Notes: a model not told the origin generated them from the letters alone. Counted from the first letter of the stretch, positions 37,204 through 47,995 are shown. The stretch: 64,000 nucleotides of DNA from Elmis aenea (GCA_947652605.1 OX393577.1:35095466-35159465), one strand, 5' to 3'. Numbers and translations: made by a program.

Positions 37204-37927
37204 CAACGGTGGGCAACCTCCGGCCCGCGGGCCAACTCCGGCCCGCGTAAAGTTCTAATCCGGCCCGCGAGATCTTTAGAAGAAATAATAAATAAATATT
37301 TTCAAAAACAAAAATTTGAAAGAAAAGGATTAGGTTAGTACCTAACATAAGGAAAAAGGAGACATCTACAGTTTAATTTTCGATATAATTCGTCTTATTT
37401 AAATTAAACACACATAGCTACATCTTTGTTCATAATTTAGTACTAACGTCGTAACATAGAAAGTCGTAACGCAGAAACTTCGGATATGTTCAATAATCGT
37501 TTAACATCGGAAATGTTCGACAATTCGTTTTTCGTTCGTGGAATCCCCCGTGTAGTCACGTAGTGTCGTAGTAAATTAATAGTCGCATAGTTTTAAAGTG
37601 AAATATTTAATTAAAATTAATATTTATTTATTAAAGGTAATAAAAAAAAATCTCGTATAATTTAAATTTTAAATAAGAAAAATAATTATAAATATTTATT
37701 TTAGTTCTGAAAGCAAAATGGCATCGAACAACAGTAAAAAACGAAAAGTTGATTTAGAAAACAGAATTTTTCAAGATAAATGGACGTCGCAATATTTTTT
37801 TATTATTGTTTTTATATTTTCAGAAAAAAATTCAAGTAACAAAAATGTGTCCATTAACTACTAAGGCCCGCGGACGAAACGTAAATCTTATTCTGGCCCC
37901 TGTTATACAAAAGGTTGCCCACCCCTG
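37204..37927. mobile_element. hAT element (CAACGGTGGGC), internally deleted
   Basis: It begins CAACGGTGGGCAACC and ends GGTTGCCCACCCCTG. The identical octamer CTCTAGTA flanks it (37196-37203 and 37928-37935). GGCCCGCG repeats sit near both ends. The interior keeps the first codons of a hAT transposase gene, so it is a deletion derivative of an autonomous element. Confidence 0.93.
37718..37864 (+). pseudogene. hAT transposase N-terminal fragment
   Basis: ATG at 37718 starts a 48-codon frame reading MASNNSKKRKVDLENRIFQD and then KWTSQYFF. This closely resembles the start of hAT transposases related to vertebrate GTF2IRD2-like proteins (KRKVD.ENR.F...W...YFF), just ahead of their BED-type zinc finger. 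After YFF the frame runs into unrelated low-complexity residues and stops at 37862, so the zinc finger and all catalytic parts were lost in an internal deletion. It lies inside the hAT termini at 37204-37927 and belongs to that element. Confidence 0.75.
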
Positions 37928-38043
37928 CTCTAGTATCACAGCTCCGTAGTGCACGTACCCTTACATAGATCACGATTATAGGGAGTGATAAAATCATTTT
38001 TTAAACAACTACATTAACCACGCTTTAAGGACTAACATTCTAG

Positions 38044-38288
38044 CAATGGTGTGCCGTGGCCCCCTGGGGGGCCGTAAAAGATTTTAAGGGGGCCGCGAAA
38101 AATTTATGAAACGTTTTTACTTTTTAAAATATTAAGATCTTTAAAAAAAACATTTCTCCATATTTTACTCGATCCATCAGAGAGATATCTTTTTAATCGT
38201 AATATATTTGTTACTTCAAACTAGGGGGCCGCGAAAATATTTAAGGATATTTAGAGGGCCGCGACTACTAAAAGGTTAAGAACCACTG
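38044..38288. mobile_element. Probable short hAT element, GGGGGCCGCGA repeats
   Basis: The left end reads CAATGGTGTGCCGTGGCCCC. The right end reads GGTTAAGAACCACTG, whose reverse complement CAGTGGTTCTTAACC resembles common hAT ends. GGGGGCCGCGAAAA-type repeats occur on both sides. The flanking octamers do not match, so the ends may be decayed. Confidence 0.45.
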
Positions 38289-38883
38289 GTGTAGACAACA
38301 CACTATAACTTATTTAAGCAAAAAAGAATACACATCAACATCCATAAAAATTTTAAATGAAACATTTTTGTGATTTTCAGTAATATATGTATTAGTTCCC
38401 AATGTATCACTTAAAATGTGACTCTAAAAAAAAACCCACTTGGTATTGTCATAGAAATATAAGCATTGAAATTTTGCTAATTGATAAATTTGTCAGAATA
38501 TCAAGGCACTCTATTATTGCTAGCAAAATATTTATTCTGAATGGTCTAGGTCTAGGTTCTCCATTCCAACAGTCAAATACTCCTAATTAATTTGAATTTC
38601 AATTATAACATTTCAAACAATAATTTACTTTATTATAAATGTAGTTTATCACAAACAAAAATATTTCCAAATTAATGGTTTGTAACTAAGACAGCGCACG
38701 TACGAAACAACTTCATAGTGTTTTTGTTTTGCCCCTAAACATTTGACTACTTAGTGCGCATTAGACCGTACTCTTCTATACAAACTAGCACCGTGAAACT
38801 GTTTGGTGCAAAACCTTGTTTCTGAACTTTTTGTTTGTTTCGTTTATTAAGCCACTCTAGCTTGTTTTTGATGCTATTTTAAA

Positions 38884-39021
38884 GGTGCGTGTTCACGTGA
38901 GAGTAAACTACTCTCGATAGCAGCGTCGCCAAGGATACAGCCAATCGCGAGTTACTCTCAGGGGCTGTATCCTTGGCGACGCTGCTATCGAGAGTAGTTT
39001 ACTCTCACGTGGACAGGCACC
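38884..39021. repeat. Near-perfect hairpin, copy 2
   Basis: Arms of 59 bp (38884-38942 and 38963-39021) pair with two mismatches. The 20-base loop is identical to that of the hairpin at 35507-35648. Four positions differ from copy 1 in both arms at once, so pairing is kept. Confidence 0.92.
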
Positions 39022-39357
39022 ATTAAGGTACAATACAATAAGGTACTTAAATTTGAAATATTTATCATATCCTTATAGGATTTTTGAAAAAAAAAATGTT
39101 AAACCAAAATTCTCAACTCATTTGATGGTACCCAAGAAATATGGTCATTTCCTAGTTTGTGTAGCTTCTAAACTGGATGTTTCTGCAAAATTTTCAGAGT
39201 TCTTGAGTTAAATACAATGGTTGCAATTATTTGAGAAACATCTAGATTAAACTACATATTTCAACAAATTACTAGCCCAGTTAAAGGAATTGTGTCCCAA
39301 ATATGCCATTCAATTTATAGTTGTATGCTCGATTTATTTATTTTTTTTTGTTCTCAG

Positions 39358-39419
39358 GGATTTGCTCTCAATAAACGAAGGCTCGAATTTACCAGTGACT
39401 ATATCAGTCTGAATTCACT
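39358..39419 (+). CDS. Candidate internal exon of an unidentified gene
   Basis: A pyrimidine-rich tract ending TTTGTTCTCAG precedes a 62-nt stretch with only one open frame, reading GFALNKRRLEFTSDYISLNS and leaving two nucleotides (CT). It is followed by GTAGGT, an acceptable donor. The other two frames contain stops. Composition is less AT-biased than the flanks. Joined to the candidate exon at 39934 the frame continues without interruption. I do not recognise the protein. No upstream exon was identified, so start and identity are open. Confidence 0.4.
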
Positions 39420-39933
39420 GTAGGTATACATTTTTGTTACAATTTGGTACAATAAATCACAGTAATAATATATCATACATCAGCTTTTATAGGTTTAATC
39501 ATTGCATTTACTCCAAATTATTACATTGTATACATTACAACAACATTTAAATTAAAAAAGCGATTTATTAATATTCTATTAGAGTTTCCAATTTTTTTAT
39601 ACAATTTTTAAATCATAAAGTCCTCAATTCAACCCCAGTTTGGTGTTTTTCTCAAACAATAATTGATGAATACACTGGTATTACCTATATGCAACAGAAA
39701 GTAGAGTTACGTGTTATACAATTTTGTTCTTCAAACTGTCTGTGTTTAGTGGAGCATCTGTAACATCTTTTAGTTTTCGAAAACTTTTAGAACACAGAAA
39801 ATTTTTACTTCGTTTTGTTTTCACGAGTATCATGTATATATAGCTTTTGACAAAGACGTGGGTGTAAATTTTAAATTGGCCTGCTAGCGAAGGTATAAAA
39901 TATCCATAATCCTGTAGTGGGGTGTTCTTTCAG

Positions 39934-40033
39934 GGTAGAAGGGGCAAGAACAACTGCGAGCAAGCGCGAAGACCAGTTCGTACCAGCAAGTCTTGGAGGA
40001 AGGATTTGCGTCATGTACAAGCATCGAACATAA
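39934..40033 (+). CDS. Candidate 3'-terminal coding exon
   Basis: GTTCTTTCAG ends at 39933. Using the two nucleotides left from the previous candidate exon, the frame reads LVEGARTTASKREDQFVPAS and then LGGRICVMYKHRT before TAA at 40031. The block is clearly richer in GC than its surroundings up to about 40090, and an AATAAA signal follows at 40122. A second frame through the same block (39922-40113) is also open, ending RYLWKQICD at TAG 40111, so the phase rests on the join to 39358-39419. The intron would be 514 nt. The product is not recognised. Confidence 0.4.
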
Positions 40034-40121
40034 CACGCGCATCAAAGATACGACTTTTGACCGATAACCACAAATACACAGTTCGTTATCTTTGGAAACA
40101 AATATGTGATTAGAATATTGA

Positions 40122-40127
40122 ATAAAT
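40122..40127 (+). terminator. AATAAA polyadenylation signal candidate
   Basis: AATAAATGAGTTTATCTTGTTG lies about 90 nt after the TAA of the candidate last exon. A T-rich stretch follows. AATAAA is frequent by chance in AT-rich DNA, so only the position supports it. Confidence 0.3.
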
Positions 40128-41541
40128 GAGTTTATCTTGTTGCTTTAAACTTAAAACAAAGGTGTTTCTTGTGCTAAAACTAAAAGTATAAGTGTTAATC
40201 GATAGTTTTTAATTGCAAGAAATGTTAGTGTTCCTGTTTTTGATAAATTATAATGGATGTTAAACATAATTTGTAGGTAAGATATCAAAAAATTGTTTTA
40301 AATACATTCTTTGTATTGACGGCTTTTGGATAAGCTTTATAGTAGTATAATGGAAACAAATAACTTTTCAGGATGCTTTTTCTGAATATATGCCGTTTAA
40401 CCACATTCATTCCAACCAATGTTAAAGCTTTAAATTATTTAAAACAACAGTTTGGATACACTTAAAACCAAAAATGCACAAAAACTTTTGACATATTATG
40501 TAAATTACGGTCGTGGTTGGTGTATGCATGCGGTTATTTTGCCTAAAATCACTACAAAACTACTTTTCGTGCCTAGTTTTGTACGTTATTGATTATTGAA
40601 TATTCTCTACATGTTTGTTGTTTTTCAGTACACGGGTCTGTAAACTATGAACCTATTCAAATGTGGTGTAAATGTTTCACGTAATAATTTTCTCATGAAA
40701 GAATTTATGCGGCTTCGTTATTTTGTAAAATAAACCAATGTTCTTGAGCCTTGCGTAGTTTTTTGTCAATGATCAGTTAAAATTCCTTCCATGTTATTGA
40801 TAGTATTATTTAAAAAATTGACTAATTTAGTGTTCTTTGAACGTTTTTATATATTTTTTAAGTTAATTGCCTCCTTTAGCTCGTTTAAACGGTTAAGTAA
40901 ATCCATTATCACGCTGAACAATACGAAGCTTAGAATAACAAATGTAGGAAAGTAATTAGAAAACCAGGTTCAACAAGATAATTTTCAGTACTTTACATTT
41001 TCAGTTTTCAAGCTTTAAATTCATGATTGGTTTATGAAGGTAAAGGCGTTTTTAATTATATCATGCTTTGTTTAAATAAAGCATTCGTTATTTAATTTTC
41101 CGGCTCTTAAAACAGATTATTAAAAGGTCCTATGTTCACATTCAATTAAAGCACATGCGCAAAGAAAACGCGCTCTAAATAAGAAAATTTATTTCATAAA
41201 ATTAATTTGCAATGAGCTAGTTTGTGCATAGGAATACACTTATAGCCTGTACTATAAGGCTTTATTGAAAAAAGTGCAGCGAGCACACTTGGCCGAGGGA
41301 CCCAATTTAGAGGGAGGGTAATTGTTGTAATTCAAAATTTTGTACATTTAAAGGGCCAATTTTCAGCTCACATATTGTTAGGGGCTTTGTTTAAGGTCAA
41401 ACCTTTGCATTTCGGAGGTCTTATTGCTGAAATACATTTTTATTTTGTTGTCAACATCTTGTCAAGAGAACCGAGTTGTTAATAGGCTTCTCTATTAATG
41501 TTAGAGCCCTGAGTGCCCTATCTGAACTCTCAATAGCCCTG
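40128..41541. other. AT-rich sequence, no feature seen
   Basis: No exon or repeat structure was recognised. A slightly GC-richer patch near 41265-41330 has no open frame of interest. Confidence 0.4.
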
Positions 41542-42030
41542 TACGGGGTGGTCCAAATTCGATGGGATTACATGGGTATCTCGCTTAATATTCAAGATAG
41601 AGACACGGCGGTTAAATTCCCAAAAATGTGCTGTTTTTTGAGACAAACTCAGAACCGTTTTCAAAAATATTTGACCGTTTTCGGTTTTGAGTTATTATAA
41701 AAAAAGTGTTTTTTTTTGTCATGTTTATCATTATAAATGACATTCATCTTTTCGTTATTGTTCTAAATATCGAATACAATTATGCAGATTATTTTTAGAT
41801 ATTTTAATGTAAAATTCTATGATACTAAAAAAAATGTTTTACACTCGTTAGAAAGTTATGACACAAACTAACCTTTATTTAAAAGGAAGCTGTAGCAGGC
41901 TAAGGCCTATAAAACTCCTTATTTTTTGTCATTTCAAATATATGAAGGTTGATGTAGTTATTTTTAATAACAAGCAAGTAACGAAGGTTTTTTAGTTTTT
42001 TTTAAAGAAAAACGGTAGGCTGGGAAAACA
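41542..42030. mobile_element. Foldback element, GGTCCAAATT family, truncated copy 3
   Basis: It begins TACGGGGTGGTCCAAATTCG and continues with TACATGGGTATCTCGC, ATTCAAGATAGAGACACGG and AAAATGTGCTG as in the copies at 12264 and 28160. The matching right end is absent and the similarity fades after the AAAAACAAGG stretch. The ORF at 41476-41700 overlaps the left arm and is not a gene. Confidence 0.75.
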
Positions 42031-43320
42031 AAAAAAAACAAGGTGTCAAACTCATGTGGTACAAAGTACGAAATATTACCTACTATTATTGATCATTACT
42101 TAGGGCTGGGGTCTATCAATCGTCGATGGGCTTAGATCTTCGCGCATCTAAGCGATCAGTACTGTCACTAGTGAAAGCATAAAACCATCAGCATTTAAAA
42201 ATAAAAATTGGGTAGTATTATAAATATTGATATACGCTATGAAGAGTGTTATCGTTGCAAAAGTTAAATATTCTAAGAATTGTCACATTTTGACTGATGA
42301 TGGAAGTGATGTTTTAGTATTAATAAAATGTAATATCATAAAGTAATTACAAAGTTTTTAATTCTTATTCATTTTCATTGTTTATTTTATCCTTCCTACC
42401 ATTTATTGCCATTCTCACTATTTATTCACTTAGCGTCCCAAAATCGCACTGAAAACTATTAATAGTCAATAACAATAGGTAACAATAAAAATATTAATAA
42501 ATCTAATATTTTAATGATTGGAGACTTCTTTTTCCTTATAGATCTGGTCAATCATGTACACAAAAAAAAAAAACTGAACAGGTAGGTATAAATATGAGAA
42601 TATAAATTTGGAAAGAATCACCTAAATAAAATTTACGACCAATTCCAATGTTTTTGGCTATACCAGATATGTAAAACTTTAATATTATTATTTCTACAGT
42701 AGTTCTTAGATAAATTTCTTGAAGAATATAGTATTTGCATATTCTTAACACAATGGGTATATTGATGGCGTTGTAAAACCCTAGGTAGTTGGTAATTTAC
42801 TGGATTTAAAAGTTTTTAAAATCAACGAGCAAAATATAATGAATGACCATGATTTATTGTAGGTACATTAAAGTAAACAAACGTATGAATAATAGAAGCA
42901 CTGGATGAGTAAAGTGTAGATCACAATAAGACTATTTTATCTATTAATATGAATAAATACAAACGAATTGTTTAAAATGTAAATACGCTTAATTAAAAAT
43001 ATTTAAAAAAATCCTATAAAACTCAATCAATTCTAAGGTTTTTGTTCTTTAATTTAAAAATGTTAGATCCTGATATTACGTTAAGAAAAACAGTTCTGTG
43101 TACATACAGAGTGCACCAAAAACAAAAGCTACCTTTAGAATTTTAATATACGGTAAGAGATAAAAAATCTCTTAAATTAGACACAAAAAAAAAATCGGAA
43201 TGAAGTGAGCCAATCTTAGGTACGCAAAATTGGGATGAAGAATGAAGATTTAAAAAAAAAAACGAAGTAGAGAATACCAAGAACAAAATTGGAAAACAAA
43301 GTGAGACAAAGTCTAGAAGA
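42031..43320. other. AT-rich sequence, no feature seen
   Basis: Minus-strand frames at 42548-42751 and 43143-43349 have no domain. Nothing else was recognised. Confidence 0.4.
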
Positions 43321-43460
43321 AAAAGGAGCCAGCTGGACAGGTGCCACAATTAGCCAATGATTGACAGGGGACAGGGATGAAAAGACATAATCATGAATTA
43401 GAAAAACTTACCTAGACAGACACTGAAAGGTATAAGCGGAGCCGATTAAGAAGAAGAAGT
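43320..43460 (+). mobile_element. Possible LINE 3' end with (GAA)n tail
   Basis: A GC-richer stretch reads GASWTGATISQ, then a stop, LTGDRDE and IRKTYLDRH, reminiscent of the last residues of non-LTR ORF2 proteins (..DRDxWR..). It ends in GATTAAGAAGAAGAAG, a simple-repeat tail. There is no recognisable domain. Confidence 0.25.
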
Positions 43461-44185
43461 TAGCTAAACTTTCATATCTTTAAAAATTATCTGTTTTTTT
43501 TATTTCTTGAATATATCCGATGAAGTTGTTAATAAATAAAAACTTTTAGAAAAATAAATTGAAGATATTTTTCGGAGTGACGACGTCCAATTGTTTAAAT
43601 ATTGGTTAGAACTAAACAGAAATGACAAAGTTGCTATTTTTCAAATAAAAACCATGGTTGTGACGCCAATAAAATGACACCAATAGGTAATTAATAACAA
43701 ATAGTCTACGGTTAATTTTAATAATCGAAATTTGCTTAAAATTATACAACTGCAGCCATTTTATTTTCATTTTACATTTACAGCGTTTTAATTTCTTTTT
43801 TTATTTTTAAAACAAACTATCAAAATATTGTACAAACCTATAGGTACAGTTTCAAAATAAGAAAAACTAACCAGGAAACGTCACGATATGTTGTCGCTAG
43901 AATCAGATCAAAGCTGTATTTATTGCATCAAGATCAAGAACATCAAAACTAAATGTTTTGCCGAGTTATACGTGCCACTGGCCATTTCCTTCGGAAAAAT
44001 AGTAGAAAAACTGAAAAATTGAATAATAAAAGTAATTTTTGCGATCGCGTTGGCTATGAAACCGCCAGAGATAAAATCGAAATTCTTCTATTTACCAATT
44101 CGCGCATCCTTTGCAAGTGAAATGGTGTAATCTTTTCGAAGAAAAGCGCGTAAAACGAGGCCCTTGTAAAAACGCGTGTCCGGAA

Positions 44186-44671
44186 CATTCTTCGCCCACA
44201 GTTCTTCGCCTCCACAATTCTTCGCCCACAATTCTTCGCCGCCACAATTTTTCGCCGCATACAAGCACATCACAAATTTTGTTTGTAAATGTGATTATTT
44301 TTATTTATAACGTAATTTTTACAGATTATTTTACATTAGGCTAGGTCAGGTCAGGTTAGGTTAGGTTAATTTAATTTTTATTTATACTATAATAACATAA
44401 ACAGAGTTAAACATCACAACATACGCTATTTATGTAGCAATTTTTAAACTAAATATTAAAAGTATTAATATACAAGGAAACTTTAGGCTAATGGCTAATA
44501 TAAAATAATCTGTGAAAATTACGTTATAAAAAAAGCAATCACATTTACAAACAAAATTTGTGATGTGCTTGTATGTGGCGAAAAATTGTGGCGGCGAAGA
44601 ATTGTGTAGGCGAAGAAATGTGGGCGAAGAATTGTGGAGGCGAAGAATTGTGGGCGAAGAATGTTCCTAGA
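44186..44671. repeat. Foldback with CTTCGCCCACAATT minisatellite arms
   Basis: The left arm is a run of TTCTTCGCCCACA / TTCTTCGCCTCCACA units. The right arm is the same run inverted (GGCGAAGAATTGTGG). The inner sequence CGCATACAAGCACATCACAA and the following AAATGTGATT are mirrored too. The ORFs here (44054, 44088, 44111 and 44573 starts) are translations of the repeat units, not proteins. Confidence 0.88.
44341..44368 (+). repeat. Short telomere-like TCAGG/TTAGG block
   Basis: CTAGGTCAGGTCAGG followed by TTAGGTTAGG gives two TCAGG and two TTAGG units at the centre of the foldback. TTAGG is the usual insect telomere unit and TCAGG is used by some beetles. With four units it may be chance or part of the element. 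Confidence 0.5.
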
Positions 44672-44935
44672 CCCGTAAAAACGGTTTCCCCTATGTTAAA
44701 AGCCTATGCAAGTCGCATAGCTTTAGTTATACAACTTTTGCAAGGGTTCATTTTTGAGGTTTTTCTCCGGAACCGTTTAAGATTTTTTATAAGCCCGCCA
44801 TTGAAAGACTGATTTTCTAACTGTCAACTCGTGACAGAAACTTGACGTTTGCCGATGAGCATGCGGAAAAATTTCATTGTCGCTCTAGACCGGAAAGTAA
44901 GTTTCTACGAATGGATAGGTTACATCAGTGATTCC

Positions 44936-45448
44936 CAAAGTGGTCTACATCAACCTGAGGGTTCGACGACGACCTGCTAGGGGTCCATGTCAGCGGGGAA
45001 AAAAATTGGGGGTCCATGAAATGAAAATGGGGGTCAACGATAGTGGCTCTCATATAAGCAGAACGTGACTTTAACTTTGGCATTCCATGAATGGAATAAT
45101 CCACATGCACAGATAGTACCTATTTACTTACATAATACTACCTTATAATATAAAGACATAATATTTATCTACATAAATTATAAAAGTACCTATGAAGTAA
45201 AAATTTTTAAAACATAAATGTTCATGAAACGTGATGAAGAATTATATTAAAATTTAAGTTATTAGGTATATTTTCCGATATATGAAACTGTTTAAGAATT
45301 ATTATAAACTAGCAGTTGCGCGTGTGAGTTTTTATTTTGTAAAAAAAAGTTGATGAATTTGCAAAAAAATCAATATCAGGTAAGCAGGTGGTCTACCCAA
45401 AACCGAAAAACAGGTGGTCTACGACACAAAAAAGTTTGGGAACCTCTG
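44936..45448. mobile_element. Non-autonomous hAT element
   Basis: It begins CAGTGATTCCCAAAGTGG and ends AAGTTTGGGAACCTCTG. The identical octamer GGTTACAT flanks both ends (44928-44935 and 45449-45456). GTGGTCTAC recurs near both ends, and GGGGTCCATG repeats lie near the left end. There is no coding sequence. Confidence 0.93.
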
Positions 45449-45732
45449 GGTTACATGAATAAACTTCACAGCATGTGATAAATGTACTTATTACATTACA
45501 AAAAATAGTGAACCAGTGATCAAAACGTTGTTTCATTGTGATTTTGTTAGTTTTAAAGATTAAAAATAGTTTCTATTCCTTAATCATTGTAAATAGTTTC
45601 AATCGTATTACAACTGACACCTGACGTATTGCAACCAAACAACTGACAGCGCCCACAGATTGTCAATTATAAGTATACGAAATATCAAAATAAATTGGTG
45701 AAAAATCATTTTTGTAATACCGGGCGTATAAA

Positions 45733-45815
45733 AAATAGTATGTGTATTTCAAGCGAAAAGCGACTTTTGTGCTTTCACGCGTATGCAGCACAAAAGTGTC
45801 ACAATGTACTATTTT
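45733..45815. repeat. Hairpin with AATAGTAT ends, copy 3
   Basis: AAAAATAGTATGTG pairs with ACAATGTACTATTTT, and GACTTTTGTGCT with AGCACAAAAGTGTC. An AAGCGAAAAGC bulge lies in the left arm. It shares the outer AATAGTAT motif with the hairpin at 25722 and, more weakly, 15299. Confidence 0.6.
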
Positions 45816-46075
45816 CAAACACTTTGCACCATTTTACTTGCAAAGAATGCGCTAACTGGTAAATAGAAGAATTTAGATTTTATCTCTGACGCTTTCATGG
45901 CCAACGCGATCGCAAAAATTACTTTTATTATTCAATTTTTCAGTTTTTCCACTATTTTTCCGAAGGAAATGGCCAGTGTCACGTATAACTCTGCAAAACA
46001 TCTAGTTATGATGTTCTTGATGCAATAAACACAACCTTGATCAGATTCTAGCGACAACATATCGTGACCCTCCCT

Positions 46076-47044
46076 TGAAAGCTTTTTATAATATCGCAGC
46101 CAAAGCCAACTACGGAATATTTAACAAAATGCAGCTTAATAATCCTTTGATTCTAAACATTTAAATGTTTTAATTTCAAAACGTTTTATCTACCAGCATT
46201 TAATCAAGTTATAAAACATTTGCTTACTGCAGTTTTTTATTTGCATCTAGTGTGCCATGAATTAAAAATAAATGATAGAATCAGTGAGAAAATTTCTTAA
46301 ATAGGAACGTATTATCTAATTTAATCCACTTCGCATCTCTTCCGTTTAAGTCTTCCAATGGCGCATCCTGTACTTGGCTACATTTTCTAAGATTGTTGAA
46401 ATATTTTGTTGTTGGTGTAAATTGATCAATAATTTAGTTGGCGTGTTTTAGCTACTGCCTAACAGAAATGAAATATTTCGTCTAATAATTCCAGTTTTTA
46501 CTGATGTTTTCACCATATATTTTGTAAGATATTACGTCTTTTAAATACATACCTTTGCTGTACTTTAACATAAAGGTACAGGTACATGCGATAGTCCCTG
46601 AAAAAAAAAGACATACATTGTTGGCGCACGCGACATTTACGTAATTTATGTTTTACAAAAGCACAATTGTTTCTTTGGTTGTGTCATTTATGATTTATGT
46701 AAATATTTTCCTCCACAAGGTTATTCCTCAAAAAAGCAGAGTGCTTTTTCAAAGAAATATTAGAAAACAGAAAAGTAAGAGAAAACTTGGATTAATGGAC
46801 TGATTTCAAATACTTCAATAACTTTGTGTTCACTGAAATGGAACGCCTGGAGCAATTTTGTTGTGCTTGAATACTAAGCAAGGGGCTAAGATGAAGCTTT
46901 TCGTGTAGTCTGTTTTGATTCTGGGATATTTTAGAGCTTTACAATGTAAATGCTTTTTATTTCTTTTATTTTAGTATTACAAAAAGTTTTACGAACCTGG
47001 TTTGATATTGAAAATAACAGTACACTATTACACTTAAATATATA
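46076..47044. other. AT-rich sequence, no feature seen
   Basis: No exon, repeat or RNA gene was recognised. Confidence 0.4.
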
Positions 47045-47797
47045 TACCGGGTGATTCAGTTTGACTGTCGCACCCCTATAACTTTGTAAGTATTGAAAAT
47101 AACCCCAACAAACCTTATATATTTGAAATCGGCGAGAAATTCTCTATTAAGTGATGTGTTTTTGTTACCTCTACGATGACGTATGTCAAATCCGCGATAG
47201 GCAACTGTTTTTTTTTTAAATTACATAGTATACATTTTTTTGCTGATTCGGATAGAGAATTTAATTCTGAATCAGACCATGTACTCAAAAAGTAGGCATA
47301 CATAAGAAAATTTTCGAGAAAAATCAGTTCAAAGTTTATTCAAATCATGGCAAACAGTCTATTTAACATAACAAAAAACGATCAAATCTTAAAAATTTTA
47401 CTATAACTATCAATGGAAATGTATTAAAAATTAATTTTTAATAAAAATAAAAACAAATATAAACGCCGACATAAAAAATTAGATTTTAATGTATTCAAAA
47501 TGGCCGCAACTGATGATTTTTCTCGACATTTTTTTAATGTATGCCTACTTTTTGAGTACACGGTCGGATTCAGAATTAAATTCTCTATCCGTATCAACAA
47601 CAAAATGTATACTATGTAATTTAAAAGAAAACAGTTGCCTATCGCGGATTTGACATAATATGTCATCGTAGAGGTAACAAAAACACATCACTTAATAGAG
47701 AATTTCTCGCCGATTTCAAAAATATAGGGTTTGTTGGGGTTATTCCCAACACTTACAAAGTTATAGGGGTGCGACAGTCAAACTGAATCACCCGGTA
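47045..47797. mobile_element. Foldback element (TACCGGGTGATTCAG)
   Basis: TACCGGGTGATTCAGTTTGAC is mirrored by GTCAAACTGAATCACCCGGTA. Arms of about 250 bp include GGGGTTATT, AAATCGGCGAGAAATTCTC and AATCCGCGATAGGCAACTG in mirrored order. The two minus-strand ORFs here are the two arms being read. Confidence 0.9.
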
Positions 47798-47995
47798 TAT
47801 TTGATAATTTTAGTATTATAATTATGACAATGTTCATTAATAAAAATGTATGTAAGAATGCAGGCTTTTCAAAATTTTTGTCGATTAAATTGTTAAAAAG
47901 TCAGTCTTCCAATGAATTAGCATACTTACTAGTAATTTACTTATTAAATCCATAAAACGTGTTTATGGATCAACATGACAAAATTACGCTATTAA

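Larger units (their letters stand above)
37018..37965. mobile_element. Palindromic element interrupted by a hAT element
   Basis: TAGGGTAAAAACAC...GGAGCTGTGATACTAGAG on the left pairs with CTCTAGTATCACAGCTCC...GTACCCTTA on the right. GAGCATAGCAT and GAAAAGCATAGCGCTCGCTGA pair with ATCAGCGAGCGCTATGCTTTT and ATGCTATGCTC. The right arm is split at CTCTAGTA by the hAT element at 37204-37927. With that element and one octamer removed, the stem is continuous. Confidence 0.85.
43872..46075. mobile_element. Large inverted-repeat element with nested insertions
   Basis: Arms of roughly 260 bp face each other. GTCACGATATGTTGTCGCTAG near 43878 is reversed near 46065, as are GGCCATTTCCTTCGGAAAAATAG, TTTTTGCGATCGCGTTGGC and AATTCTTCTATTTACC with their counterparts near 45985, 45920 and 45860. 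Inside lie a second foldback (44162-44690), a hAT element (44936-45448) and a small hairpin (45733-45815). There is no coding sequence and the family is unknown. Confidence 0.8.

Noticed and set aside
38282..38310. Target duplication for the 38.0-kb hAT-like element
   Set aside because: CATTCTAG and GTGTAGAC do not match, so no duplication is claimed.
41265..41330. tRNA-like or SINE-like patch (GCAGCGAGCACACTTGG)
   Set aside because: No A/B-box pair or cloverleaf could be drawn.
44054..44812. Four ORFs with repeated AKNCGGEELW-like units
   Set aside because: They are readings of the mirrored minisatellite units in several frames, so not repeat proteins.
47115..47666. Two ORFs sharing peptide words such as YVKSAIGNC-like text
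   Set aside because: They are the two arms of the 47.0-kb foldback.
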